A stretch of 64,000 nucleotides of DNA from Phytophthora hibernalis (GCA_012656075.1 JAAKBF010000020.1:744001-808000); one strand, 5' to 3'. Shown: positions 11,583 to 24,413, numbered from the stretch's first letter. The notes: generated by a model not told the origin, from the sequence alone. Made by a program: numbers and translations.

Positions 11583-11873
11583 GATGGCGGACGGTTGTGC
11601 GGAGCTTTTGCAGCCGCAAATTGATGTCTAAATATCGAGAGTTACCACTAAATATAGATTATTTAGGCTAAACCACCAGAATGGCTACATCTCGAACACA
11701 ATCGAAGTTGTACAAATATGAAAGGTACCTCATTTAGTTATGTGGTAGATGTCGAGCGACCGACCCACCAGTACCTGTCTGTCTTGTCCAGGAAAATGGC
11801 GGCGTGCTCGATGACAGCGTCTTGCCTCTCTGTCCTTCTAGAGCCTCTGCACGGCCCGAGGGTCAACCATTTA

Positions 11874-13003
11874 CTACCAAACACACTTCAACTTCGCCAG
11901 CTCCGTGAGGAACTGCTGTACCTCCGACGTGTCACGGAGAGAGTACGACGCCTTTGTTACTGGCAGCTCTTTTAGGTTGCCTGGCAGGTCCACCTTCACC
12001 GCCTCGGGGTCTCGTACGATGATGGAGATGCCCTGGCCCAATCCACGGCCGTTCAGTGCGTTGAATGCATCCTCGTCGCTCACGTCGTCGCCGAGGTAGA
12101 AGGGTACGACGTCCTCCGCATCCAGTCCCAACTCTGACAGGATGTACATGACAGCACGACCCTTGTCCCAGTCAACCTGCAGATGATAACGTCAGACACG
12201 GAGAAAGCCACGGCACACATGTTGCAAGCCACACATACCCGAGGTCGCAGCTCGAAGACCATCTTGCCCATTTTCTTGGTGAGGCTCGGGTGGTACGCCA
12301 CGTAGTCGTCGACAATCTGCTCGACGGCGTTCTGCAGCGCCGGATCAACCTGATCAGTGGCGAAGCACAAGAGACACAGACGCGTTGGCTATAACCGAAG
12401 GAGATACAGAGTTCAACCCAGGCAGGCACAACATCCTCGTCATGCAACACTCACGTGGCGGTAGTGGACCGACATGGCAAGTCCGTTGTCCTCGAGCTCG
12501 GCGCCGGCGATGTGCGACGTCTGCTCCGTCAAGTCGCGCAGCGCCTGCTCGAGCTCCGGGCGGAAGTGGTCGGCCACCTGGCAGTTGATGGGACGGGCCT
12601 CGGTGCCCTTGATGTCGAACCCGTGGCTGCCGGCGTACACCAAGTTGTCCAGCTGCACGAAGTTGTAGACCTTCTCCGTGGAGCGGCCCGTGACGATGGC
12701 TGTGACGCACTTGGACGACAGTTCGCTCAGAGCAGCGCGCATGGCGTCTGTCATGAAGGCGTGGTCAGGTACATCTACAATGGGCGACAGCGTGCCGTCG
12801 TAATCCAAGAAGACGACGGGACGCTTGCCTGTATTGATATCGGCATTTAGCAGCAAAGTTCAGAACCCCATAGACACGCCGTGCCATTAAGCAGTGACCG
12901 TTAACCGGTTTCGAGTCCGAATTGCAGCAAAATCGAGTTACTTACCGGCGACTTTCTGCCGGATAGCGTCCATGTCTAGGAACGCGTTGGTCGGGTGCAG
13001 CAT
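11874..13003 (-). CDS. Trehalose-6-phosphate phosphatase
   Basis: Four exons (13003-12946, 12828-12455, 12349-12239, 12176-11874) give 281 residues in perfect phase. HAD-family motifs are present: VVFLDYDGTLSPIVD (motif I, DxDGT), TGRS (motif II) and YLGDDVSDEDAF (motif III). The trehalose-phosphatase signatures SHGFDIKG, FELRPRVDWDKG and GISIIVRDP are also present. It hydrolyses trehalose-6-phosphate to trehalose, the second step of trehalose synthesis, in the cytosol. The frame stays open upstream of ATG 13003 to about 13224 as a Ser/Thr/Pro-rich stretch without another in-frame ATG, so the true start may lie further up. It stands alone, unlike the fused TPS/TPP protein at 20.6-24.4 kb. Confidence 0.92.
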
Positions 13004-14890
13004 GTTGGTCGAGAGAGCGACTTCCTGGAGCCTACGGGGCGCTGGACTGTAACAGTTTCGAGTGGTAGGAGGACGGACGGCACCTGCGCTAGCTGCTGCT
13101 GGCTGCGCAGACGCCTGGAGGCTGTGGAGCTCGCGCTCGCTGGGCCGGCGTGAAGGCTTGGTCGTGGATGAACTTGTGACCGATGGACAAGTCGTGGCCC
13201 TCGGCTGTATGCATTTCTGACCAATCAGAGGCCGTGTTGGTCCGGTACGCTCGCAGTAAAATTACTTGGAAAATGTATGCCGTACTGCACAGTCCGCGAG
13301 GTCAGGTCACGATAGAAATCCGGTGTTCACTGGCAGTGTACAGTACGGTACGGTCTTGAGGCGCACCGACTCAGCAAAGCCTTCGAGCCTTGTGCTGCGT
13401 TATCGGGTTTCCCCGAGGCGCCATTGCCAGATTTCCTTCGGTACCATGCCATTTGCGCAGTTACCTTTGCATTGTTTGGAAATGAGTTGCGAACCATGCC
13501 CGGTGTTGCAGTCAGCGTTGCAGTGTTGTCGTAAAATGCGTCTTTTGTTTTCGGAACCCTTGGGCAGGAAACGCCGTCCGTTGGTGATCGTCGCCATTTG
13601 CCTTAGGTAACGAAGTTCTATTATTATGGTGACCCCGTCAAAATGGGGTTGTCTGTCACGAGCAGCGAGACGAAAGTCGAAGGTGAAGGCAGCTCTGGTA
13701 CGCATGTCGCTCGTTTAATTGGAGACTAAAATCTTTTGTCTCTGGGATTAATAGCGTTGGTCCCAATCTGGTTCATTGAGCCGAGAGATCATCTTTGCAA
13801 TGGCTCTCCAACGCATAGGGTGACGCGGAATTCCCGCGTCGTCTTCTACAGCCTTTCAAGATTCAAAATGGGCTGATCAGATCTCGCATCACATCCTGCA
13901 GTTCGTGGGAACTTTGTCAAGTGGATATTGACTCCGGCTAATCGAATCTGGGCGATGTTCGGTTCCCCCATGCGGGAGTGCACTTCGCGCGTTGAAGTGT
14001 CCGATCCAACCTGCATTTTTGTGGTGGTGCCTGCCGCGATACATGTAGGTTAGTGAGAAACTGCAGTTTTCGGCAACACGCTGGCTGCAATTGAGCTGCA
14101 ACGATACGGTACTAAGTATCCACCATACACCGTGGCTACAGCGTAAAGCGGACACGCTGCGACTTGTAGTGCAAAAGAGATTTAGCCAGAGTAGATGTAT
14201 CTTACCAGTCTGCCACGTAGTAAGCGAGTTGCAGTCTGGGCGGACATGGATTTTCACCTGCCGCGGCGCGCATCGAATTCGATTAAGCCGGCTCGCTTCA
14301 ACATCAGCACATAGGGCGGCAACTCGACGGAGGTGGACATGGGATCTGTTGAATTGTCGGTGGCACTGACCCAGTGCGTCCAAGCTGCAGATTAACGCTT
14401 GCGATAGCGCAGGACAAAACAATCTGATTAGAAGTGGCCGCCGATGTGTTTGACTACATGAACTTGACGAACTTAGATTCCCGAAGCTCTCCTCACTTTC
14501 GGTTTTGCTTCATACACGCGAGGCCTAACTTCCTCTGGCCCAACAAGAGATCATTACCATCCAAGATTCGACTCAGCGGTCGTGACCTGCGCCGTGCAAT
14601 CGTCACCCGACAAAATCCACTCCCGACATCCGTTTCTCGGCTATTTTTGCTCGATGGCGTTTCAGCCAATCGCCGCGCGCCAAATCGCGCATAGCCCGGC
14701 GCTCTTGACTGCAGTGCCACTCTCCATCTGTCGCATCGAGCAACCCGGCCTTGAAGGCGGAACAATTGCCCCATACTGGACGCGAGTGAATCACTCGGCG
14801 GCCCTTCCCCACAGAGCCACAACGCCGCAGGTGCACAGTCTCCGCGGTAGGATCTCTCCGTCACAACCGAACCCGCCCCCAAGCACCAAG
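13004..14890. other. Intergenic, no gene recognised
   Basis: About 1.9 kb between the divergent TPP and CAX genes. The first 220 bp may still be N-terminal coding for TPP. CCAAT occurs at 13221-13225 (context GACCAATCAGAG), so it is a plausible promoter element. A 177-codon minus-strand open stretch (13889-14422) has no domain, composition or splice context that supports it. One TACATGTA octamer lies at 14040-14047. Confidence 0.5.
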
Positions 14891-16213
14891 ATGCACACAG
14901 CGCAGGCATTGGCGTCGATCCGCCGCTCGCGCACCTACGACGCCGAAGGAGGCGCCTCCCGCGCGCAAGTACCCGAGCGAGCACTCGACGCTTCTACATG
15001 GTAACGGCAACAGCAGCAGCAACGGCCACGTGAGCAGCTCCAGCTTCCAGCGGGCGTCCTCCGTCGTCGACAATGATCCCGACAACGCTCCACTCACTCT
15101 GCGTGAAGACGCCGCCGCTATTGTAGCCATGATCAAGGACCAGCCACTGAACCTGATGCTGCTAGCAGCTCCACTCGCTATTTGGGCGTCGCTGGGTGGC
15201 TGGAGCGACCTGTGGGTCTTTGTCTTCAACTTCCTCGTGATGATCCCACTGGCCAATTTGCTGGGTGAAGCCACCGAGTCCCTCGCCTTCCACACGGAGA
15301 AACCATCGGCGGCCTCGTGAACGCCACGTTCGGCAACGCCGTGGAGGTGATCGTGGCCATCTTCGCACTGAAAGCTGGAGAGATCAACGTGGTGCAGAGC
15401 TCGTTGATTGGATCGGTCCTTTCGAACTTGCTATTAGTGCTGGGCTGCGCTTTTATCGCTGGCGGCCTGCGTCACAAGGTGAGCTCGTTCAACGCCGTGG
15501 GCGCCAGCGCCAACTCGTCGCTGCTCATGCTCGCGAGCTTCGCCATGCTGCTGCCCAGCTACATCTTCTACTTCTCGGACCACGACTCGGAGGAGACGCG
15601 CGTGGCCAATACGCTCACGCTCTCACGCATTGCAGCAGCTTTCCTGCTCTTCATGTACATCCAGCTGCTCTTCTTCCAGCTCAAGACGCACGCCGACTTC
15701 TTCGAGGACGACCAGTCAGACCCCGACGAGACCGTGCCGCTGTCCAAGCGTGGCAGTGCAATTGTGCTGCTCGTGGCTACGCTGCTGGTGTCTCTGTTCT
15801 CCGAGTTCCTCGTGAACTCCATCGACGGTTTTGCCACCGAGATGCACCTGAGCAAGTCGTTCATCGGCATCATCCTCCTGCCTGTCGTCGGCAACGCGGT
15901 GGAACACGTAACGGCCGTCAAGGTCGCGCTGAACAACAAGATGGAACTCGCCATGGGCGTCGCCGTGGGCTCAGCCACGCAGGTGTCACTCTTTGTGGTG
16001 CCGGTCGTCGTGCTCTCCGGTTGGTTCATGGATCAGGCCATGTCGCTGGCGTTCCCTCAGTTCGAGATCCTCATCTACCTCATGTCAATCATCATCGTGT
16101 ACGCGATCATTGCCGACGGCAAGTCCAATTGGCTCGAGGGCTCCATGCTGCTCACCGCCTACGCGCTAGTCGCCATTGCACTCGTTTGGGTAGAAATCCC
16201 CAACGTGAAATAA
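14891..16213 (+). CDS. Vacuolar-type Ca2+/H+ exchanger (CAX), frameshifted
   Basis: About 430 residues with 10-11 membrane spans in two Na_Ca_ex repeats (PF01699). Each repeat holds the ion-binding helix: NATFGNAVEVIVA (about 15320) and PVVGNAVEHVTAV (about 15890). An acidic loop (FFEDDQSDPDE, about 15700) separates the two halves, as in CAX proteins. These proteins move Ca2+ into vacuoles against protons. The conserved frame breaks once near 15296, where HTxGETIGGLVN needs one more base. The N-terminus is uncertain: ATG 14891 opens a different frame (MHTAQALASIRRSRTYD) that would join the main frame only with a second indel near 14955. No intron is needed. Confidence 0.88.
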
Positions 16214-16491
16214 GGAGCGATCGAAGCTCCACCTTATGTAGCTTTAGTCAGCATTAGGATCGAAACCACTGCCATCTTCTAATCGTTTTGCTTAAACATT
16301 GTTATCGTTGCTGTGTTGAACAAGTTCTCACTGTTTTGGTTATGGTGGTGGTGATATTAGATAATGGTCGGGGATTCCGATGTCTCTAGGTGCCTCCTAG
16401 CGGTACTATTACGCTCGTACAGGGTGAATACGCGTTCGCATACTCGATGCAGTGGAGGCGGTGAGGCTCGTTGAGGTGGTGCTCAGGGCAC

Positions 16492-17669
16492 TTATAGTGC
16501 TAGGACGCAGCAGACACACCGGACCCTCTTCCACCGGGTCAGTGGTGTCAAAGCACGATGCCGTGCGGCCGAGATACACATGCAGCAAACACGCAGACGC
16601 TCGATCACTCCGATGAGACCTTCAACGTCCTGCGACTTGGAGCACGAGCTGCACGTGTGATGGCCACACATGTAGCACACGTGCTTCTTGCGCAACAGCG
16701 AGTCCTTCACCAGTTTACCGCATCCGGAACAGCTTCCGTCGCCACCGATTTCAGCGGGGTCGATGGTCTCTTCAGCACCTAGACGTCTCCGGAGAGCGAC
16801 GTCACCAATCTTGGGAATCAGCTTGGCCAACTTCAGCAACGCGTGGGTCGAGGCCTCCTTCACCGTGGCGGCTTTGAGCTTAGCCTTGACAATACCCTTG
16901 GACTTGATTTCATCAATTGGCACCGTGTGCGTTCCGAAGTAAAGACCGACGTCTGGTGCGAAGCTGCCTGCTCGGTTAGCAAGTAGCCGGCCAGCACGTC
17001 TCCGCCGACTACCAGTCGACCGGTGCGGTCGCGCTTCAGTGTCTGGAAGGTGCGAACCGCAGTGCGCGACTTGTAATCGAACTCGACGTAGTCCAAGAAC
17101 TCTATCGTCTTGGAGCTCGAGACCAGCGGAATGGAGCCCGAGAACTTCATGCGCTTGGTGGTGAAGTGCGCGTTCGTCGTCGTCATGGGCACCTCTCGCA
17201 ACGTCACCGCGTACGAAAAGGTGTCACCCGCAAGGGCCACCATGGTGGCGTTGAAGTCGTCGCTAGTGCGACTGGAGAGCACTTCCAGAATCTCATTGGC
17301 ACTGCACGGCAGCACCGCTGAGGCTGCCACGTCGAATACGCGAGTGGATTTCCGCTCGAACACGCGGACGCCCTGGCCGTCCTTACGTTCCTTCCACCCA
17401 GAAGCTCCGAAGTTGTGTCGGGCGTGTTCCACCGCAGCTCGAGCATTGGCAGCCAGCACCAGCAGCATGTCGTCCTCGTCCTTGAGCTCACTGCCTCTGG
17501 ATTTGGAAAATGTGGACCTGCCGCCGCTGCTGGAGCTGAAGAACGACTGCGTCCTGGGTGACGGAGTCGACTGCACTCGACCGGAGGCGCTGAAGTTGTT
17601 GTCGTCTGAGCTGAACATGCTGCGCGCCGAGATGCCCGAGCTGCCGAAATCGCGTTGACGCAGCGTCAT
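16492..17669 (-). CDS. START-like lipid-binding protein with divergent FYVE-type zinc finger
   Basis: Starts at ATG 17669. The N-terminal about 60 residues are Ser-rich. The middle (to about residue 235) resembles the START/Bet v1-like fold found in many oomycete proteins, for example VFDVAASAVLPCSANEILEVL and KFSGSIPLVSSSKTIEFLDYVEFD. The C-terminal zinc-binding region reads CSGCGK, then RKKHVCYMCGHHTCSSC, then CCMC, with FYVE-like CxxC pairs but a degenerate RKKHHCR signature. Such proteins bind lipids or endosomal PI3P. That role is inferred here. One frame change near 16970 (one base short) joins the START part to the FYVE part. It is convergent with CAX, 278 bp away. Confidence 0.7.
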
Positions 17670-18592
17670 GGTGGTGAATTGATATTCGACTACAATGAGA
17701 TTGGTGCTCTAGGCAGCGGAATGGGGAATGGCTGGTCTGGTTGGTAAGAAGGACGGTCGATCCCAGGCTGAAGCGTGTTACACACCGCTCGTCGGTCCAA
17801 GAGATGTGTATCACAAGTGATTTTGTGCGGGCAGAGCCGCGAGCCGCAAAGTTCAGCCCGAACTTCTCAGCGGCATCTCGTGGCGGCATTGGCCTCGCTC
17901 AGGACCAGGCCCCAAGAAATGTGTCCAGGCAACTCGTTCGCGCGCTGATTTTCTAAATGGTTTTGTCGACTCGTACAATGTCCCAGATGTCCGTCGTTGC
18001 CTCAACTTGAGGAGGACTGCCACGTACACCGCTCCGTCCGTGTCCGATCGTGCTTCAAGTCGCGTGGTATGTCGCCGCAGAGGTGGACTCAGTCCACCGA
18101 ACTGAGCTCCCTGGGTTCGAACTCGAACGCCGAAGTCGAGCTACTACATCACCAGCCTGCGAGAAATTCACGCCGAGTACATGTATCCCGCGACGACGCT
18201 GCCGGTTGCGGCGTGGAGAGGAGGACGCTAACGGTGGTCGACTGGTTAAACGAAATGCATAATCACGGTCTCAATGCAACAACTTGTTGCCAACAAGTCC
18301 GACGTTGCGAGCATAGACGGGGGAGATCTCGACGGTGAACCCCTCGGCGTCTTCGATTCGGTAGACTCGACAGTCTCAAACTGTGGGCCACGACGGTGAC
18401 GACTGCCAAAGCGTCTGGTATGTGAGAAGTTAGTGCTCGTTCGACTTCTGTAGTGACCTCCTTGAAAAAGTTGTTGTCTTGCCCGATTTTTGGACAGCTC
18501 TCGAGGAGCTCTGCTTCCTGTGCACTTCGATTTGCAACCGGTTGCGCCATCTTCTACATCCTGTGGCTGGGTTCAAGCAAGATTGGTGCGTG

Positions 18593-18678
18593 TACCGTAA
18601 AGTTCGGATTCAATGAGACAGTCGTAAAAACGTCGCTTATTGAATCGGTGTGTCTTACTGAATCCGAACTTTACGGTA
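18593..18678. repeat. 86-bp foldback element with perfect 20-bp arms
   Basis: Arms TACCGTAAAGTTCGGATTCA (18593-18612) and its exact reverse complement (18659-18678). Pairing continues imperfectly inward (GAGACA with TGTCTT). The outermost bases are TA on both sides, with CCGTAAAG as the terminal repeat, suggesting a tiny foldback MITE with a TA target. It lies 172 bp upstream of the CHID1-type start codon, so it could also act as a transcript hairpin or operator. Confidence 0.8.
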
Positions 18679-18850
18679 CTGGTACCCACCCACCCACACT
18701 TCAGTTGGGGTCAGTACGCCCTTGGGTGGAAGTCCTTCGCTGGAGTACAGCACCGGCAAACGTCAGCACACCTCAACTTCCCACTTACCCGTTACTTCAC
18801 CCCAAGTAGGTTTTGGCCAATTAGCGCATGCCAATCACAAAACGGATACG

Positions 18851-20505
18851 ATGAAGACAGCTCTGCTGGTGGCGTTGGCTGCGTGCTTCCTGATGCTGCT
18901 GCTGACTCTGGACCGCGGCGTCAACGCCTGGTCGGGTGATGACGACGTCGATGAAGTGGAAGAAGACGACGACGAAGACTTCGACTTCATGTCCAGCAAC
19001 GTGCGTGTCCCCACCAACATGTCAAACATGATGTATCAATTGCCGATTTTTACCTATTATCGTGATAATTGCTGCAGTTGGACTTTATCAAGAGCGACGA
19101 CCTGGTGGAAGTGCAATGGGATGACCAACAGTGTTCGGCTGAGGAAGCTGACGGCATCCCGTCGGTCTGGACGCGCGGCCTCGTGACGCCCAAGCTAAAG
19201 CCGAAGCTCATTCTGCAGGAGCACGCGCGAGCTGCTAGCAAAGTGCAAAAGCAGTTCAATGGCGAGACTTTGGGCTACGTGACACCGTGGAACAGCCGCG
19301 GCTACGACTGGGCCAAGAAGTTCCGCACCAAGTTCACGTACATTTCGCCCGTGTGGCTGCAAGTGCGCGAGGATCCCGACCACGTGCCGATCATTACGGG
19401 GACGCACGATATCGATCGTCAGTGGGTGTTGGATGTTAAGAATGGAATTGATGGAGAAGAACAAGAAGGAGACGGACCTGCGGTTGTGCCTCGAGTTGTC
19501 TACGAACGCAACCGCCTCAGCTCGGAAGACGTTCCGGTGATTATCGAGAAGATGCTAGAGTTGACGAACGAACACGACTTTGATGGGATGGTGTTCGAGA
19601 TCCCAGTGATGGCAGGCACCGTCGACATGCTGCAACAAATGGGCCGTGGCTTTCGGGAAGCGGATAAACTGCTGATTCTTGTCCTGTCCAAAAGCTCAAA
19701 CGAGGTAAGTTGAAGGTTAGGCGGTTATTTGAAAGGGTTCGCAACTGAGTTTTTGAGTGCTGGGAACTCTACTAGGGTGAACTACCTGTGACGCACGAGA
19801 TTTTCAACGAGTTGGCGCCGTTAGTGCACCGTTTCTCTATGAATGCGTACGATTTCAGTACGCCGGGACCGAATGCACCTTATCCGTGGCTGAAGTCAAC
19901 GTTGGAGAAAATGTCGCCCATGGAGCGACAAAGAATTTTGATGGGCATTCCCTTTTACGGCTACGATAATGGCGGTGAGTAACTGCAAAACAACGTCAGT
20001 GTGGGCGGAAGGTAACTAAATTTTGTGTATAGGTGCTATCACGGGGAGTACGTACATTCAATCTCTGAAGGACAACGGCGTCACAAAGATTAAATGGGAC
20101 GCGAAGGCACATGTACGTTACTGTATCTTCGATGCTAGCTGCTCACGTTCTTGATGATCTCCTTTTGCACCACACGCTTGTTCGACTCAAACCGTGCCAG
20201 ACTGCGCTTGATGGTGTTTGCGATAAGTTTCGATGAGTGACGTCGTCTTTGTTTGTGCAGGAATGCCAACACGTGTACACTGCTGCCGATACTCGTAGCC
20301 ACCACGTCGTCTTCTTCCCGTGTCTGCAGTTCTTGCAGGACCGATTGCATTTGTACAAGGATTATGGTGTGGGTGTTGCAATCTGGGAACTTGGACAAGG
20401 TATGTACACTGTACATGCTCACCACGCTCAAGATTATACCGAGAGCAATCGACTAATGATTGTCTCGGCTTCACAGGACTCGACTATTTTTACGATCTGT
20501 TGTAG
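18851..20505 (+). CDS. Chitinase domain-containing protein 1-type GH18-like protein
   Basis: Six exons (18851-19000, 19078-19704, 19776-19974, 20033-20112, 20261-20399, 20477-20505) join cleanly to 407 residues. The protein starts with a signal peptide (KTALLVALAACFLMLLL) and an acidic spacer. The GH18-like barrel follows, with GYVTPWNSRGYDWAKKF, FTYISPVWLQV, FDGMVFEIPV, FSMNAYDFSTPGPNAPYPW, ILMGIPFYGYD and the closing GVGVAIWELGQGLDYFYDLL. The last block is nearly identical to animal CHID1 (SI-CLP). The catalytic DxxDxDxE of true chitinases is replaced by FDGMVFEI, so it is probably a saccharide-binding secreted or lysosomal protein. Introns 57-148 bp. The frame is intact. It is convergent with the TPS/TPP gene, 112 bp apart. 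Confidence 0.93.
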
Positions 20506-20617
20506 CACGATGCAGAAAAACAATGGATCCTCCATTCAAAAAAACTACCGATAGTTTGCTTTGTTCAAAGCATGTACGCCAAGCTATGGAGTCGCTGCAG
20601 TTATTCGCTTGCCGGCC

Positions 20618-23600
20618 TTACGGAGGTGATGAAGAGTTTAATAGATGATCGGGTGTTTGCGACGCCATATCCGAGTCCTCTCCACCTTTCACTGGCGCTG
20701 GCGGTGCACTTGCGTTGGTATTCGGAGCAGCAGCCCCAGAAACCCCTTTGCGACTTTCGTCAACAAAATCTTTTAGAACCTTGCGCACGTCAGCCAACGA
20801 GTCCACCGCAAACGAGCAAGCATGCCGTCCTCCACTGTGCTGAACATCAGGCCCGACGACAACTGCGAAGATTGAAACATTCTCTGCTAACCGCACAGGC
20901 ACCTTCTGCAAGCGACTAAATGCTACCTTGTTGTCGTCGTCCATGTAATCACCCACATCCAGCTCATCATCAGTTGAGTAGTCTTCGTGTCCCCGCACAG
21001 CTGCCGCCGCAGCACCGATCAACTGCTCATTCTGGTGACGCTTTTTCGATCCCCCTTCATCTTTTTGGCTGGTTCCAATTCATCAGTGACACCACTGCCT
21101 CCTCTCGGCCGTGGCATGCGGGGCTTTGCCTTTGAGACGTGTGCAGCAGACGGCACTGGTTGTGCGTGCAACTGCGGAGGTACAGGTTTTCCCATGGCGA
21201 TGGAATCCCGGCGAATCCGCTCATTAGCCGCTTGTTCCTCTTCTTTTCGTTTCCTCTCGTCGTGGCGCTCGTTAGACTCCGCAACCAAAGCGCTCAATGT
21301 CTGGAACATTTGGTCATCAGTCACGTCGTCGCATACGCACAAGACAAAGTCAACCTCTTGGTCACTTTTCTTGGAGATCTGCTCAGGGAGTGACAAGTGT
21401 TTGAGAATGCCCTCAAGAACTCGCGTCTTCGTGCATCCTTCGTGCTCCACACTGACCGACTTGTTCCCTGGTAGACTTCCAGCGCCGTACCAATGAGTTG
21501 GCGCTCTAAAATAATTTGTAGATCCTTTGACTGCCAGCTTCCAAAATGCGGGTCAGCGTCACCATAGTGCCACGTTAGCGAGCTTTCCTTGTCTTCAATA
21601 TAGCTTCCAGGAGTTCTGTCTGTAAACATCAACATCGTGGGCAGCACCAAATCCTTCCACGACATATCATCGCCACCAAACGAATCATCAGTCGGAGCGA
21701 TACTTCCGCCGGCTCTTGGTGTACCATCACCTGTTTCCGTCGATCCTGGTGCTGAAGCATGCTGAGAATACGCTGGAAAGCTACCCATGCTCATATGCAT
21801 CATGCTATGAGCGTCACTAGAGTAAGACGCGTCCAGACTACCGGTACTGCCCACACCAATGACTGTCGCGGCAGTACTTCCCCCAGACCGTGCTGTTGCA
21901 ACATCGTACTGGAATTTGCTCATGGTCTTCCATTGCTCGCGCGTGTTGCCCAAATTCATACGATAGAAAAATCCGTCCTCTGCTGCAACACCAACGCGCA
22001 CACCATTCAACCACGTTTCGAGAAATTTTCGCTCACGGCCACTGACAATAAATACTGTGTTACGCTCGTCAGCACTAAGAGCATCGAGAAGGGACTTGAA
22101 ATTGGGCCCGACGGCTGCAAGTGGGAGAAGCGAATGCTGCGGCGTTAGAGTGCGGTCATAGTCCAAAATGATCACTCGATTTTGTGAACTACGATACGCT
22201 TGCACGATAGACTTCTTGTCAAGCTTCGGTAGCTGCGTTGAAGATTTGCAATTTTTCTCTACAGCCACCCCAAGTTCCTCCAAAAATTCCTCTCCCCATG
22301 CGGAGGCCGTGTTAGATGACACGTAGCGATACAGCTTCTGCTGGCGGATTTCACGCTCAGTTCGGCACATGCTTAAGGCTTGATGGATGCTTAAAGCTAC
22401 ATCCTCCGTGTTCCACGGGTTAACGACGATAGCTCCACTGAGAGACTGGGAACAACCTGCAAACTCACTCACGACCAGAACACCCGGACCGCCATCTTCA
22501 CCTTCCCAATCTGTCAGCATAGACGCAGACGATTGTTTTCCAGATGCAATAGGTGAAAGCACGCCATCTCTCGTCGAACCTTCTCCAGTTGTTTCTAAGC
22601 TGTTTGGGTTTCCAGGTGTAGGAGTGATTCCGACACCATTAACAAGGCTACTGCTGCTGGATCCTCTGGCGGCTGCGTGGGCAGCCTTCTTGCGCTCATC
22701 CTTATTTCGCATGAAATGTTGCTGGCAGACAATAAATTCATGAGATACCAAATTCATTCCATCTCGTGTAGACGTCACCAAGCAAACATCAGCCAAATCG
22801 TAAAGCGCACACAACTCTTCGTGCGGGGTTGCTTGTTGCTGGATAAAGTGAATTGGTGCGTAATCCAGAGTTCCAAAAATGCCGTTGATCCGTCCCACAA
22901 TCTGGTTCACTTGGGTGACGATATTGTGATAGCTGTGTGAGCTCATTTCGAGCTGATGGCATGCATCGTATCCAACATGTCCTTTGCCAGTTGCGATCGG
23001 GCTGACAGCGCTGGGTGGGGACTCCGACAGCCCTTTTATTGGGCTTTCACTTCCACTAGAGGTTCCCACAATTGGATATGACGAGGATCGAGGAAGAATA
23101 TTAGCGCTGTCCGCGCTGGCACTGCTAGTACTTGTTCGCCGAGAATTGTCTCCTGCGCCAGTAGATTTACTGTCGACCACGCCTGAACGCGATGAGATAC
23201 CAATCTGCACCAGTACAATATTGTGCTGCCACTCTGGAAAACGATCTAGCAGCATTTCCATCGCTAGCATCTTGTGCGGAATCCCTTTGATGTTGTCAAG
23301 TCGATCAATACCTAGAATGATGCGTTTGCCGCCGAATTTATCATGCAGTTCGTTCACTCGGTTCAGGGTTCGCAAACTCGACGCTGCACGGGCGAATGGC
23401 TCCAAGCTAATTCCAATCGGGAATACACCTATAGATGTGAAGTGATCACGGTCAGCAACCGTGCTGCGTACACCCTTGTGCGAGCACTCCACACCCAGCA
23501 GTCTATGGCACGTCGAAAGAAAGTGACGCTCATAGTCGAAAGTCTGAAAGCCGACAAGATCGGCCTGCAACACACCTGTCAGCAGCTGCGAGCGCACAGG

Positions 23601-24413
23601 CAGCCGACAGTACACGTCTGAAGCCGGGAATGGGGTGTGCAGGAACCAACCGATACGACAGGGCGGGATCCGTTGGCGTAGTAGCGACGGCAGCAGCATG
23701 AGATGGTAGTCGTGTATCCACACCGAGTCTCCTTCATTATAAATCTCCGCAATCGCGTCGGCAAAGCTTTCATTCGCAGACTCGTAGGCTCGCCAGTCCT
23801 GCTTGTTGAATCTCTTGGTCGAGTGGAAGCTCGCGTTGCCACCTACAGTCAACGTGGACGGTACCGGTTCCGACACGTAATGAAACAGCGACCAGAGCAC
23901 TTCCGAGGAGAAACCGTTATGTCTGGAGGCCACGTCCGACGACAGAAACACCGGCAGACAGTTGTGCTGCAGTAGCAAGCGACGCACGGCCTCGTGCTCG
24001 CTCTTGGGGATATGTTGACCCACCCAGCCCACCCACAGGAAGTCCATCTCGGCTCTCACACCTGTGAGACACATGAGTTTATCCAGACCGCCCGTCGTCT
24101 TGGTGGCTTTCCAGCGTCCAGTCTGCGACTGTCGTTCGAGCAGCACTGGCAGGTTGTTGGACACTACAATGAGCTGGTTGTTGTTGGTTGCAGCTGCCTT
24201 GTCCGTCGAGTCCTCGTCGCTGTCCTGCTCCTCCTCAGCTCGGAGTTTCATAAGCTGTAGCTGCAGTTCCTGGATGTTGGCCAGAATCTCCTGTTCCTCA
24301 AGCGACAGCGTGTCCAGACGACTGAGCTCGAAGTCTGTGGCGGCGCGTTGCGACACAAAGAACTCATTGCGCGGAGACAGGACGCCGCTGGGAGGCGCGG
24401 ACGGAGACGCCAT
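20618..24413 (-). CDS. Trehalose-6-phosphate synthase/phosphatase fusion, two frameshifts
   Basis: About 1,250 residues from ATG 24413. The glycosyltransferase 20 domain carries WVGWVGQHIP, VWIHDYHLMLLPSLLR, FLHTPFP, GIDRLDNIKGIPHKML and TSTRDGMNLVSHEF, which hold most UDP-glucose and glucose-6-phosphate contacts. The usual SNRLPV reads SNNLPV. Two long Ser-rich loops are inserted (about residues 400-470 and 590-660). The HAD phosphatase-like domain has LDYDRTLTP in place of DYDGT and CVCDDVTDDQMF in place of GDDxSDEDMF. Single-base losses near 21465 (GGAACAAG) and 21053 (A-run) break the frame, and the last part (20618-21022) restores an FAVVVGPD region. It would make and perhaps dephosphorylate trehalose-6-phosphate. 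Divergent residues make catalytic activity uncertain. No introns. Confidence 0.9.

Noticed and set aside
13889..14422. 177-codon minus-strand frame in the TPP-CAX gap
   Set aside because: No motif, no splice context, and a residue mix like random translation.
18851..19000. Possible secreted effector (leader plus acidic exon)
   Set aside because: No RxLR or LFLAK motif, and the exon splices in phase into a CHID1-type protein.
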